From: Triticum aestivum
Taxonomy: Eukaryota; Streptophyta; Magnoliopsida; Poales; Poaceae
Assembly (NCBI RefSeq): GCF_018294505.1
Contig: NC_057808.1
Location: forward strand, 358,596,696 to 358,660,695
Direction: 5' to 3'
DNA: 64,000 nt
The position numbers and the translations under genes were made by a program. Below, piece after piece: positions 45,205-56,980 of this stretch; the first letter of the stretch is position 1; each line of letters opens with the position of its first letter. Below the pieces are notes generated by a model, which was given only the letters and a program-made list of their open reading frames with translations, had not been told where the DNA came from and did no database searches.

Positions 45205-48200
45205 ATGTCCGGACCCAGCCCTCAAGGTCGGTGGGTGGCTTCCTCTGTCACAGAGGAGGATATCGCAAAGCTCCGGGCGGCAAGATACCTGAACGCGGAA
45301 ATCCCCCACAGGCTTCCTGCTCAAGGGCAGGTTATTCCTACTCCCAGATCCAGCGAGAGGGTCGTGTTTATCTCCCACTTCCTCCGAGGGCTAGGGTTCT
45401 CTCTCCACCCCTTTGTTCGAGGGATCATGTTCTATTACGGGCTAGATTTTCACGATCTAACTCCGGACTCCTTTCTTCACGTCTCGGCGTTCATTGTCAC
45501 GTGCGATGCCTTCCTCCGTATTCCCCCACACTTCGGCTTGTGGCTCAAGACTTTTAATGTGAAGCCGAAGGTATTTGATGGGAAACAAGCAGAGTGCGGT
45601 GGTGCTACAGTGAGCAAACTCATCAACGCTCCTTGGCTAAAAGGATCCTTCACAGAATCTTCCGACTTATGGCAACGGGAGTGGTTTTACATCACTGAAC
45701 CCCGTGGTACCAAGTGGGCAGCTACACCTGCGTTCCGATCTGGCCCTCCAATTCAGCTCCCATCATGGGTCAATAATGGGTTGTACTGGGGATCAATCGA
45801 TGAAGTGCAGACTCTACAGAGCCGCATCCGGAGTCTCCTTGAGAAGAACACGGAACTCATCGACGTGATTCAAATAATGTTAGTCCGTCGGGTCCTCCCG
45901 TGCCAGTGACTGCCCCTCCATATGTGGGAGTTCAATCCAGAAGGACCACGAACCCTTCAGCACTTCTTTGGCGCGACGCACAGAGGAATGTGGAAGTTAT
46001 TTTTCGGGACACGAAAACAGTGGCCGGATACTACAGAGGACATCGGCCTTGACTGCAACCATCCGGATACCTCGGTAAGCACTTGACTCCTGAACACAAC
46101 TTAGTTAAACATCTCATACTAAGATACTGAGAAAACCATCTTCTTCCAGGGCTGGATAAAGAAGGCGGAGCGAATCAGGTGTTCGGCCCCCCTTCCTGAA
46201 GACTCAGCTAGTACTGTGCTAACAAGGATGCTGGTCCCGGCGCCATACCAGGTGCTGGTGAAAGAGGACAATAAGGAGAGCGGGGGAGCCAAAGGTAGCC
46301 TCTATTCCGAAGGTACACCAAACACTGTGTCCGGGGAGATTAAAGCTCCCTCTTCCGAAGACAAAAGAGAAGGAGAAGCTAACATCCTTTCTCCCCATGG
46401 TAAGAAAAGGGCCGCCTCCGAAGTTTGGGAGGTGAAGACTCCTAAGCGAGGTAAGACGCCCCTGTCAGGCGGTTCGGGCTCGGAAGGCGACGTTGTCGCA
46501 CATTTCCTCCATAAGGACAAGCCTTCAGCCGAATCGTAAGTGAACAAAGGTGTTTTCAACATATCCCGTTCCTTTCCTGTTACAAGGGTGACATCTAGAA
46601 TACATGTTTTGCAGTCCGACACACAGTCTTCCTCAACAATCCTCCTCTTAGGGGGATCTTCTTCCGGAGATGATGGAAAGCGAGACGCCTCCACAAGCTT
46701 CCTCACCCAACAGGGCGGACGACATCGAGGTGTCGTCCCGGAGGATCTCTCCCGATCAACAGAGGATAATGGAGACAACGCCCCAAGGTGAAACTTCGGT
46801 CGCCCGGGGTCCGGGGTGTGCGGTCCCTACGGGGACCAACAATAAAGGCTCCGGACTATCCGTTTTATAGCTGGAGACGACTCTAGGGTCAAGCAAACAT
46901 ATCCTTCCAGAGGGAGTTCATGCTCCCATAACTGCTTCCAAGAATCCGGAGGTGCCAGATACACTGATGGACATGTTGCGATATTCGCCCGTCTAAGAGG
47001 AACATCGTACCTTGATGGGTACGGTGGTTGAGAGGATTCTGTCCGCGAAAAGCGGATTGAATGAAGCTTTCATGAGCCTGCTAAGAGGCTTCGAGGTACG
47101 TAATGTTATATTTTCGATTGTGCTCTACACGCAAAATGCACATGTGTATAGATAGTAGCCCCTGAGACTCTGGTTGGCGTCCAAAGGGAGGCAATCAGAG
47201 GATCGAAAAAGATGCGCACAGGAAATAATCTAATTAATTGGAACACAGGCTGTTACCTCCATGACGACTGCCCACGCTACAGAGGTTGCAGGTCTGAAGC
47301 AAAAACTTGATGTGGCGGATGATGACATCACATTTATTAACAAGCGACTCGACGAGGCGCAAGGTATGTTTTGGGGCGGTCAGCGTATGTATGTATAATA
47401 ACATGAGCACGAAGCTAGAATTATATTCTAAGACATACGTATCTGCAGACAGTGCTGCCGCGGTGGAGACCCTTCGGACTGAACTTGCCCGAGCCAAGGA
47501 GCAAGCCCAGATGAGTAATGTGGCTGCCGAAAAGGCAGCTGATGAGTTAAAAGCCGGACAGGCTGCTCAATGCCAATGTGAGGAGAGAATGTCTACTATG
47601 GCGCGCGAGCTAAAGGAAGCCACTGTCCGGTGCGAATTCCTCGAGAGGGATAACAAAGCCAAAGCGGTCGATCTCGACAAGGCCTTACAAGAGGCGAGAG
47701 AAGCACGATCTGAGTCTAGAGCGGCTCGGGAAGAGATCCGGCAAGCTGGGGAGATAGCGGCCGGTAAGCCTTTCTTATTACAGACTAAATTCGGCGATCC
47801 GAAGTATTCCCCGCTTAATCAAATGCGGAGCTCTCCAGACGCATTCTTGGATTTGCCGAAGAGTGCCTCCGATGCGGCGCAGTTTTACGAAGCGCAAGAA
47901 GGGTATGCAAGGGAGAAGCTTTTCTGGTCACAATTCGGCACGCCAAAGCGCCCGCTGTTGCTGAACGAACAGATGGCCTAGTGGGCCAAGCTCCACAAGA
48001 TATCCGGTTCTGCCATGAAGGACGTCGTGGTCCGGTTGTGGCGGACTGAGCCAATTCCGAATAGTTATTTCAGATTGGTGCAACGACTTGTTGATGCGGT
48101 GCCGCGTATCGACGTTGTTAAGCGGTCAACGTGCATTGAAGGTGCATGGATGGCCTTTGCCCGCGTCAAGACGTACTGGGCAAAGATGAAGGCCACCGAT

Positions 48201-48323
48201 ATTGCAGCGAAAAGTCCACCCAAGGTCAAGGAGCATCACACGCCAGAGCATTATTTCGAGGATGTCTTAGAGGGTGCCCGCTTGATAGAGGGTCAGTGCT
48301 CGAAAGATATGATATTCGAGTGA
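45205..48323 (+). pseudogene. antisense five-exon gene of G3 (Transposase_28-like N-terminus, coiled-coil C-terminus)
   Basis: Exons inferred from splice consensus and from G2: 45205-46074 (870 nt), 46150-46535 (386), 46615-47095 (481), 47249-47363 (115) and 47449-48323 (875). They total 2,727 nt, an exact multiple of three (908 residues). Introns begin GTAAGC, GTAAGT, GTACGT and GTATGT and end CAG. Exon 1 starts MSGPSPQGRWVASSVTEED with the 'putative gypsy type transposon' domain (VVFISHFLRGLGF, RGIMFYYGLDFHDL). Exon 2 has GKKRAASEVWEVKTPKRGK. Exon 5 has a long coiled coil and the conserved tail HYFEDVLEGARLIEGQCSKD. In-frame stops occur at about 45907, 46651, 46868, 46996 and 47979, so this copy is dead. 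It is antisense to the retrotransposon. Confidence 0.78.
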
Positions 48324-49530
48324 AATGTATTGAAATTGTAAAAACAATATTATGATATTTTAAGGCTATGCCTAAAAGTTTTGGCTCCTCCTGTGCGGCC
48401 GTTTTTTTGTATAATCTGAAAGTTTTCCAGTCGTCGGCTTCAGCCCCCTCGCGTAAAATACAGGGGTGTTCGGAAAAGCACTTGATCACTCTTGACCCAA
48501 TGTCTTGGTCTGTGAAGGAGGTGTCAATGCGGCGAACTAGGCAATCGGACTATAGGGCTCTAACACTTTCACTTAATCATAGGAGTTTGACGGTGGGTCT
48601 ACGATATAGCCCCTGGTATGTACGCAGTTATCCGAATACGGCGCGTTACATGGGTGACCTTAAGAACGGGCCTTCGTGTAATACGGAAGGAATCGCGAAA
48701 GAATTCTAGTAAGTCATGGAGTGGTTGACCAGCTCTCGCCGCATCATGACAGTCCGTTTTCGGCTTTCTCTACCGAGGTGCTCATCCGGATACCGGGACA
48801 AAATCGCAGTAGTTCTCCGTTTACTACCCTAGCCGATATAGCGGAACGTAAGGTAGTAAGCACAGGAGCTGGGCTACCCAACTATTGACCAAAGACATGA
48901 TTTGGAGCTGGTGCATATAAGGCCAAACTCGTGACGCCGAAGTGTGCTATAAAGCTGTTCGGACTTTGTCGGCAACTCATTTGTTCCCATATCGAGCCCC
49001 TGGCATTCTGTGCCAAGGTGCAAGTGTGAAACAACCGGATTTTTTTAGCTCTTTAGACAAAAGTGAATACTGGATACGGATTATGTTCACTGGAACCTGA
49101 TCGATATGTCAATTGCCATTTTACAAATAATAACACCACAACCTAGGCTATTTGACATGCCGGTGGTCGAAGGCTGAGGGAGAAGGCACTTTACAGGCTC
49201 GAAATAGGGAGTGCGGTCTACACAAAATTATTTGGACCTCCTCTCGCACGTCTGCGTTGCCTTGCCTCGGTGAAAGGATTCCTTAACAGGAATAACCTTT
49301 GGGTAAGTGTATGAAGCCGAACTCTGAAAGAGTCCGTGAGATGACCAGTGTTTGAGCCACCTGTGATAAGAGATAAAAAAATGGTTAGAAAAGAAAAGGA
49401 GGAAATGGGAGTGCTTGTAGGCTTGTCCGTATTTTGCCTCAGCCGATGACTAGGGTATTTTAAGTACATAATTATGCATGTGCGGTATAAACTTCGCGTG
49501 TGTGCAAGGCAAACGACGGAGGCTGAACTG
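48324..49530. other. spacer between convergent antisense gene and gag-protease of G3
   Basis: 1.2 kb without coding signal. Sections resemble the G2 spacer in inverse orientation (e.g. around 48720-49060 against 32090-32420), so it is a conserved part of the element rather than an insertion. Confidence 0.6.
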
Positions 49531-50130
49531 CTAATCCAGCTCTGAGATTGATCGGTTCCATTTAATAGAGACCAGCGGCCTAATGGCCGATGAGTTATGC
49601 GGCTTGATGAGACCGCTTTGTACTTCGGTTGTAATAGCCGTAGTATGGTCCTCTGTATGGAGGGAGTGTTCCGTATTTCCATTTACTGTTATGACGCCGC
49701 ATGGACCGAGCATTTTAAGTTTTGCGCGGACGTAGAGTGGGACCGCACTAAAACGAGCAAAAGCGGCATGCGCCAGAAGTGCATGGTAGCTACTGTGGAA
49801 CGGGGCAATATCAAAGGTCAAGCCCTCGCTTCGGAAGTTGTTCGGCGAACCGAAAACGACTTCCAGTGTGATGGAGCCCGTGCAGTGAGCTTCTACGCCG
49901 GGTATTGCTCCCTTGAGGATAGTTGTGGTGGGCTTGATTCTTAAAGGATCAATGTCCATTTTGCGGACAGTCTCTTCGATAATTGGATCAATGATCAGAG
50001 CTGCCAAACCTTCGGGACGGATATGACTAAATTTTGGGGGGACCAGCTCTATGGCGTATGCGTCCTGTGGTGCACGCCTGTGCTCCCCTGTAGGGGTGTG
50101 CGTCACGTATACCATGTTTACGGTTTTCAC
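49531..50130 (-). pseudogene. G3 protease-like remnant after gag
   Basis: The minus-strand open stretch contains GAIPGVEAHCTGSITLEVVF and FHSSYHALLAHAAFARF, which align with the G1 protease region (GIIPSRGARCAGKITLDVVF; FNSGYHALLGRDAFTRF). The segment around the active-site LMDGG motif is missing (it goes from PEGLAALIIDP straight to the next block). It ends SISELD, where G2 has SMSILD. No RT follows. Confidence 0.75.
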
Positions 50131-52735
50131 TTGGGGGGAAATTGCTTTTGAACCCCGATATTCGGCTGGCGAGTCTCTTCGTCATCGCTGTCACTGGGCG
50201 GCCCCTTCCCCTTGTGTTCGGCATTAAACTTTCCAGCTTGTTTGAAGACCCAACAGCTTCTGTTAGTGTGAGTAGCTGGTTTATCGGGGGTGCCATGAAT
50301 CTGGCAGGGCCGATCCAGTATCTTGTCTAGATTGGATGGTCCGTCTCTATTTGCCTTGAATGGCTTTTTCCGTTGACCGGGTTTGGAGCCGCTGAACCCG
50401 GCGTTAACCGCCGTGTCTTGCCTTATTTCGTTATTATTGCGACGCTTGTGTTTATTGCGTCGTGGCTTGCCGTTGCCGTCTCGGACTTCGGAAGTGCCCG
50501 GATCGCTGGCGCTATTGCTTCTACGAGCGAGCCAGCTGTCTTCTCCCGTGCAAAAGCGGGTCATTAGAGCGGTAAGGGCTGCCATAGATTTTGGTTTTTC
50601 TTGACCGAGGTGGCGGGCGAGCCACTCATCCCGGACGCTGTGTTTGAAGGCCGCGAGGGCTTCGGCGTCCGGACAATCAACAATTTGGTTCTTTTTAATT
50701 AAGAACCTAGTCCAGAGCTTCCTGGCTGACTCTCCGGGCTGCTGGATGATGTGACTTAAGTCATCGGCATTTGGCGGCCGGACATATGTACCTTGGAAGT
50801 TATCGCGAAAGGCTTCTTCCAGGTCTTCCCAGCTGCCAACGGAGTTCTCTGGAAGGCTGTTTAGCCAGTGCCGCGCTGGACCCTTTAGTTTTAGTGGGAG
50901 GTATTTGATGGCGTGGAGATCATCACCGCGGGCATGTGGATATGGAGAAGAAAGTCCTCAATCCATACTGCGGGATCTGTTGTTCCATCAAATGATTCGA
51001 TATTCATGGGTTTAAACCCTTCTGGGAATTCGTGCTCCATTACTTCGTCGGTGAAGCAAAGTGGGTGTGCGGCGCCTCTATATCGGGCGGCGTCGCGACG
51101 TAGCTCGGATGGAGTCCGTCTGCGGTTCTCGGTTGGGGTGGATTATGATTGTTGTGTCCAGCTAGGTAGCCATTGTCGCGTGTCGGGGCATGTCCCCGTG
51201 ATCCATAGATCGATCTGTTCTGACCTGCTCTACTGTCCAAGTCCTACCGCAGGTCATATGTATGTGCCCAAGCTGTTTTATCGCAGCCTTTACGGTGAGG
51301 TAGAGCGGGCTGGTGTTCGGCTTGAGTTGCCGCTTTGTCCCGACCACGTGGTGGTCGGTCGGCCGTATTGCATGGTGATGGTACGGGCTCCGGCACCTCG
51401 TTATCGAACGGAGTTAGCAATTTGCGCTTCGGATAACATTTGGTTGAGCGCTCGAGGCCGTATTCCTCGGCTGCCAGGACGTTAGTCCACCTGTCATTGA
51501 GCAGATCTTGATCAGCTTGAAGCTGCTGCTACCTCTTTTTCAGGCTCCTTGAAGTGGCGATTAGCCGACGCTTAAAGCACTCCTGCTCGAGAGGTTCCTC
51601 GGGCACGATGAAGTCTTCGTCGCCGAGGCTCACCTCATCCTCGGAGAGTGGCAGATAATTGCTGTCCTCTGAGTCTTCGTTTATGGCCTGTTCATCAGGG
51701 CTAACTTGCCCATCTTCCCGATCGTCCTGTTCGGCGGTTTGCTCGTCGGGGGCTTCTCTGTCTTCGGCACCGTCCGGAGTGTTATCTTCTCCTGTGCCGG
51801 TATTGCTATTTTTTCTGTGGCATGATTTAGAGCGCGCCGCTAATGTCGGCGCTTTGGTTGTATCTTGGGAGGTTCATCCTCGACTGGATCTTCCTCGTTA
51901 TCGCCATTGTTCTCTTTAGGTGTGTCTACCATGTACACGTCGTACGAAGAAGTGGTCGTCCCGTGCCCGGTAAACGGCGGGTTTTGTCCTTGCTCCTCTT
52001 CGACATTATCATCTATGCTGTCGCTTCGGAGCCGTGATCAAGTGTGTCGGTTAGGTCTTCGACAGTGGCTATGAAGTGGGAGGTGGGTGGGAAGCGAAAT
52101 TCCCTGTCATGAGCCTCCAGTTTGAATCGGATATAATTCGGCTGTGAGTCCCCCGCTAAGGAGAGTGTTTTTAATGAGTTTAGCACGTCGCCTAAAGGCG
52201 AATGCCGGAAGATGTCCGCGAAGCTGAATTCGACGATCGATGCCTGATCAAGCTCGACGTGCGCGGACGCACATGGTTCAGAACCTGTAGCCGGAAACGA
52301 GTCCGAGGTTCCAGTGACACAGATCCTACTCGAGGTTGGGTCTGTGTGCGGCTCCGACGCCGCTGACTCTGCGGCTTCCGTGGCGGGGTTGAGCCTCCCG
52401 TTCTCAGATGGCGCGATCTGCTCCGGATCTAGGGCCAGAGCAGTTACAGGAGCTATCTCCTGGGTATGGTCCGATGACAGATTTAAGTCATGTTCATCAC
52501 GGTGACAGGGAGCGGCTGCCGTGGTCTCCAATCCGTCGAAGATCAAGTCTCCGCGGATATCCGCGACGTAGTTCAAGCTTCCAAATTTGACCCGATGGCC
52601 AAGGGCGTAGCTGCCGATCTGCTCTAGATGGCCAAGCGAGTTGGCACGCAGTGCGAAGCCGCCGAATACGAAGATCTGTCTGGGGAGGAAGACTTCTCCC
52701 TGGACAACATTGTTGTAGATGATTGACAGGGCCAT
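50127..52735 (-). pseudogene. G3 gag, fragmented
   Basis: The minus-strand N-terminus starts at ATG 52735 (MALSIIYNNVVQGEVF) and is open to 52013. A C-terminal piece (50585-50127) has RPCQIHGTPDKPATH..CWVFKQAG. The capsid core between (about 50590-51100) is recognisable on the minus strand but frameshifted. The order matches G2 gag. Confidence 0.8.
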
Positions 52736-52782
52736 CAAACCTCTTGACGACGACACAGCGGAACTCTCAATGAAAGCGCCAA

Positions 52783-53259
52783 TGTCGGTGTCAAAACCGG
52801 CGGATCTCGGGTAGGGGGTCCCGAACTATGCGTCTAAGGTCGATGGTAACAGGAGACGGGGGACACGATGTTTACCCAGGTTCGGGCCCTCTCTATGGAG
52901 GTAATACCCTACTTCCTGCTTGATTGATCTTGATGAATATGAGTATTACAAGAGTTGATCTACCTCGAGACTGTAATGGCTAAAACCCTAAAAGTCTAGC
53001 CTGTATGACTATGATTATTCTTGCCTCTACGGACTAAGCCCTCTGGTTTATATAGACACCGGAGGGGACTAGGGTTGTACAAAGTCGGTTACAGAGAAAG
53101 GAATCTTCATATCAGGGCACCAAGCTTGCCTTCCACGCCAAGGAGAGTCCCATCTGGATACGGGAAAGAGTCTTCGGTCTTGTATCTTCACAGCCCATCA
53201 GTCCAGCCTACGTATCATAGTCCGGACGCCCGAGAACCCCTTAATCCAAGACTCCCTCA
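52783..53259 (-). repeat. 5' LTR of G3
   Basis: Plus strand TGTCGGTGTCAAAACCGG to AAGACTCCCTCA, followed by the duplication CCCTA. Gag starts 48 nt to its left on the minus strand. Confidence 0.95.
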
Positions 53260-53511
53260 CCCTACGCCTGGTTTCCACGCATACCCCGGTCTATCTTGCC
53301 GCTCAGGTATTCGGAAACACTCCGTACCTTCGGGTACAGAGGTCGAAGCGAAAAGGTCTGCCATGATGATCGTTTTACAATCCGGCTAGGTACAAATATG
53401 TCAAGGAAAGTACATAGTCACCGGGACTCAAAAATTTCCTCCTCTATACCATCTAACAGGCTGTCTAGCTTACAGTCCTGTTGGGAATATTTTGCGGCTA
53501 CTTTTACCTGG

Positions 53512-56197
53512 TCATATACCAAACTTTCCGTCCGACCCTAGAGGACCAACCCGGGCCATATGATTTGGATCAAGCTTGGTGTACCGTGTCTTCACCATGG
53601 CCCAGGCCTCTCGTGCACCTTCTCGGCAGGCTGATATCTTCCATAATCGAATACGCCGCCGGGCTCCTTTAAATAGCTCCACTAGCTCCGCCATACTTCC
53701 CGGAGGGGAGGCGGATGGCCATAAAGCCTTGGCAACACTCCGCATTGCTTGCCGAACTTGCTCGTGCCTTTGGGAAAGCTCTTGTAGCAGGTCGCCTTGA
53801 GATCCGGCATGTCCTCTTCGGGACGGCCAGTCAGCATACCTGGAGACATAAATCTGTCAGTTCCTGCCCTCGCTGAATTACAGGGAGACAAGTTTCTGTA
53901 GCATACTGAATATGCCACCTCGTAGCTTTTTATTCTCCTTCACAGAGTCGGCTAGCTGGGCTCGCACATCTTTTAGTTCTTCGACCAGCAGAGTGTTGGA
54001 ATCCTGCAGCTTATTCTTCTCATCCCTGACCCGTGTGAGCACATGATCGCCCGCGGCCAGTTGCCTTTTGGCTTCTTGCGCGACTTGCAGGGCCTCCTTC
54101 AGTTGATCCGATGATCCTGCCATAGGAGATACAAAAAGTATTAATATTGCTGGTACATGACTATATTTTCTCCATGGAGGGGAACTTTACCAGACGATGC
54201 CTTTTTGGATTCCTCCAGTTCGGCGGTAGCAGCAGCTAGCTGGGTCCGACACTTTTCCAGCTCTTGAGACAATAGGTTGTTCTTCTCTGTGAGCACCTGG
54301 TTATGCAATGATCCTTAAATCAGCTGTACCAACTGCTTCAAGTCTCGGGGGCTACTGGTATATAATTATCAGATTTGTACAAATGTGTACTTACCCCCAT
54401 ATCTTTCAAATGCTGGTCTGTGGCTCTAGTAAGCCCGTCTCGAGCAGCTTGGATGTATGCATCAGCCGAACTGAAGGCGTTGAATGCCCCCTTTGTGAAA
54501 CCGGGGTCGCGAAGAGCGGCCCGCCGGCGTCGATGATTCATGGCGCTTTCCACTTCAGAGTTTGTGACGGATACATCATCCGACTCCTCTGCCGAAGGAC
54601 AATCCGGCGTCACTCCCGTATCATCCCTCGCCTTTAAAGCAGGGTCGGGAACATGACTTGTGGAGGCGCGGCCGGCAAGATCCCCGGACACAGTCCGGCG
54701 AACTCTTTTCTTGATAAGATACAACGGATAATGTCACAGTCTGATGTGACTGCAAGGGGGCATGATCAAAAACCATACCTCTTTGTTGAAGGCTCTGCCG
54801 TGTTCGCGTTTGTTTTCCTCTTCGAAGATTTGCTTGGTGCGGGTGTTGCTCTCTTAGAAGATGCCTCTGACGCACGTTGAGGCATCGGGCGCCTCCCCTT
54901 TGGAGCACGAAATAGTGCGGTGAGTGAGGCGTAATGAAGAAGCTCTCCTGAAGAAGGTGTCTCTTGATCACTTACATGCAAGGCAGGGAGGAGATCGGGA
55001 TAGTCGCGGTGATGGCTACTTCCGTGCCGTCATAGCTCGCCTGGTAGAACACCCCATCCTCGAGCTCCACGAAGATGTCCGGATCCTCTTCGAATCCCGG
55101 GTCAAGATCCCGGTTGTGATTCTCTGGCTGTTGGGCGGGGCTATGGATCCCCTTGGTAACCTTCCGCCATTCCTGTTACAAATGGATGGGTGAATACCCA
55201 TTAAAAGTGACTCAGGGAGAGGATTGGGTAAAGCGGTGGGATTATAACTCACCCAGCTAGGAGGATTGTACATGGAAAATCCATCTCGACGTTTAATACA
55301 AGTGAACTCCTCTTTCTCCCCTTTGTACAGTTCAGCCAATATTTTGGCCAAAGCGGCGGGAGTGTCCGGACCCTTCCGACTGCAGCGGGAGACGTCATCT
55401 TCCCCATTATAGTGCCACACGGGAAGTCCTCTATATTGGAGTGGCTGAACCCCTCGCACTATGGAAGTTGCCATTACCTCGACTATTGATAGTCCAGACT
55501 GGGCGAGCGACTTTATCTTGCCCATCAATTGACGGACTTCCGCGCTATCTTCCTCCTCGAGGCTCCAAGGGCGCCAGCTGTGGTGTTTCTTCAATGGAGC
55601 ACTTAAAAATTCGGGAAGACCCATTCGGACTGGGTCGGGAAGGGCGACGTCCTCGATATAGAACCACTCGGAAGGCCACACTTCGGACGCCTTCTTCGGC
55701 GTGTCGGATAGGTATCCGGTCCCGGCGATGCGCCATACCTCGGCTCCACCCACTTCGAATATTGATCCCTCTTGGTTACAAGGGACGAGGCAGAATAGTT
55801 TTCTCCATAATTCAAAATGGGCCTCACAACCTAGGAATAGCTCACAAAGAGCAACGTAGCTCGCAATGTGCAGGATGGAGGCAGGAGCGAAATTGTGCAG
55901 TTGGAGGCCATAATACTCCAGAAGTCCTCGGAGGAACGGGTGAATTGGAAATCCGACGCCTCTTAGCAATTAGGGAACGAAGCACACTCGTTCCCCCATG
56001 GATGGATTGGGGAAATTCTCCGCTTGAGCTCCGCCGTTGAAGGAAGTCAATCCTGCTCGAACGGGAACTAGATCCGCGGGGGGAAGAAATCCCTGTGTTT
56101 GCAGCTTCACTAGCTGGCCATGGGATACAGAACATCTCTCCCAATCGCCTTTTTCGGAGCCGTGGGGACGAGAGGAAGAACTGGGAGCGCTGGCCAT
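53512..56197 (-). pseudogene. antisense gene of G1, divergent member of the same family
   Basis: The minus strand begins at ATG 56197 (MASAPSSSSRPHGSEKGDWE). Exon 1 runs to about 55253, ending at a GTGAGT donor, with a stop at 55970 inside it. It holds the same domain in a different version: LLRGVGFPIHPFLRGLLEYY, LHNFAPASILHIASY and VWPSEWFYIEDV. Exon 2 probably starts at 55172 after an AACAG acceptor and ends at 54976 (GTAAGT donor). Further pieces lie at 54724-54338, 54123-53878 (MAGSSDQLKEALQVAQEAKR, coiled coil) and 53745-53512 (AREAWAMVKTRYTKLDPNHM). Later boundaries are not fixed. A TATA-like TATTTAAA lies about 73 nt upstream. The position, between pol and the 3' LTR on the opposite strand, is as in G2 and G3. 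Confidence 0.7.
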
Positions 56198-56269
56198 GTT
56201 GGATTGGTTTCTCCTAGCAAGCTCTGAGGGTTTTCCGTGTGGTGTTGAATGGATATGAGATCCAAACTC

Positions 56270-56277
56270 TTTAAATA
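56270..56277 (-). promoter_or_regulatory. TATA-like box of the G1 antisense gene
   Basis: Minus strand TATTTAAA about 73 nt upstream of ATG 56197. Weaker than the TTTATAAA of G2 and G3. Confidence 0.4.
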
Positions 56278-56509
56278 GACGCTTTTCCTGCATGGCCGGG
56301 GTGTTATGTGCAAAAAATACACTGACCTCTCGTATTCGCTCGACACGTGGAAGCTGAAGCCATGGATACACAGAAGCCGATGGGTACGACATTAAATGGA
56401 AGGCCGAATACAGCTCTTTGAAGACATCGGAGGAGGAACCCGCCTTGCAATGCCGAAGACAATCTGCGCGCCGGACACATCGTCATTGAAAGCCTGGTTC
56501 AGGGGCTAC

Positions 56510-56980
56510 TGAGGGAGTCCTGGACTAAGGGGTACTCGGGCGTCCGGCCTGTTTGACATGGGCCGGACTGATGGGCTGTGAAGATACAAGACCGAAGACT
56601 CTTGCCCGTGTTTGGATGGGACTCTCCTTGGCATGGAAGGCAAGCTTGGCGTCCGGATATGAAGATTCCTTTCTCTGTAACCGACTTTGTACAACCCTAG
56701 TCCCCTCCGGTGTCTATATAAACCGGAGGGTTTAGTCCATAGGGACAATCGTAATCATACAGGCTAGACTTCTAGGGTTTTAGCCATTACGATCTCGTGG
56801 TAGATCAACTCTTGTAATACTCATATTCATCGAGATCAATCAAGCAGGAAGTAGGGTATTACCTCCATAGAGAGGGCCCGAACCTGGGTAAACATCGTGT
56901 CCCCTGTCTTTTGTTACCATCGACCTTAGACGCACAGTTCGGGACCCCCTACCCGAGATCCGCCGGTTTTGACACCGACA
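56510..56980 (+). repeat. 3' LTR of G1
   Basis: 471 bp, preceded by the polypurine-type TTCAGGGGCTAC and followed by the target duplication ATGGG at 56981. Confidence 0.95.

Larger units (their letters stand above)
44186..53259 (-). mobile_element. Ty3/gypsy retrotransposon G3, pol-less, minus strand, nested in G1
   Basis: LTRs at 44186-44661 (3') and 52783-53259 (5'), inverted relative to G1, with duplication CCCTA at 44181-44185 and 53260-53264. Gag lies on the minus strand next to the 5' LTR, followed by a protease-like remnant (50130-49531). There is no RT, RNase H or integrase. The antisense gene lies on the plus strand (45205-48323). The two LTRs differ at about 18 positions by eye. 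It has the same layout as G2. Confidence 0.95.
27471..56980 (+). mobile_element. Ty3/gypsy retrotransposon G1, pol-bearing, with three nested insertions
   Basis: LTRs at 27471-27941 and 56510-56980 start TGAGGGAGTCCTGG and end TTTTGACACCGACA, and are flanked by a perfect duplication ATGGG (27466-27470, 56981-56985). Removing nested G2 (28222-36921), the solo copia LTR (37749-39460) and G3 (44186-53259) leaves an element of about 10 kb with gag, protease, RT, RNase H and integrase in gypsy order on the plus strand. An antisense gene lies between integrase and the 3' LTR. By eye the two LTRs differ at about 13 positions. Gag and pol are mutated, so the copy is not autonomous now. Extra antisense ORFs near the 3' end are known in Tat-lineage plant gypsy elements. 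Confidence 0.95.
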
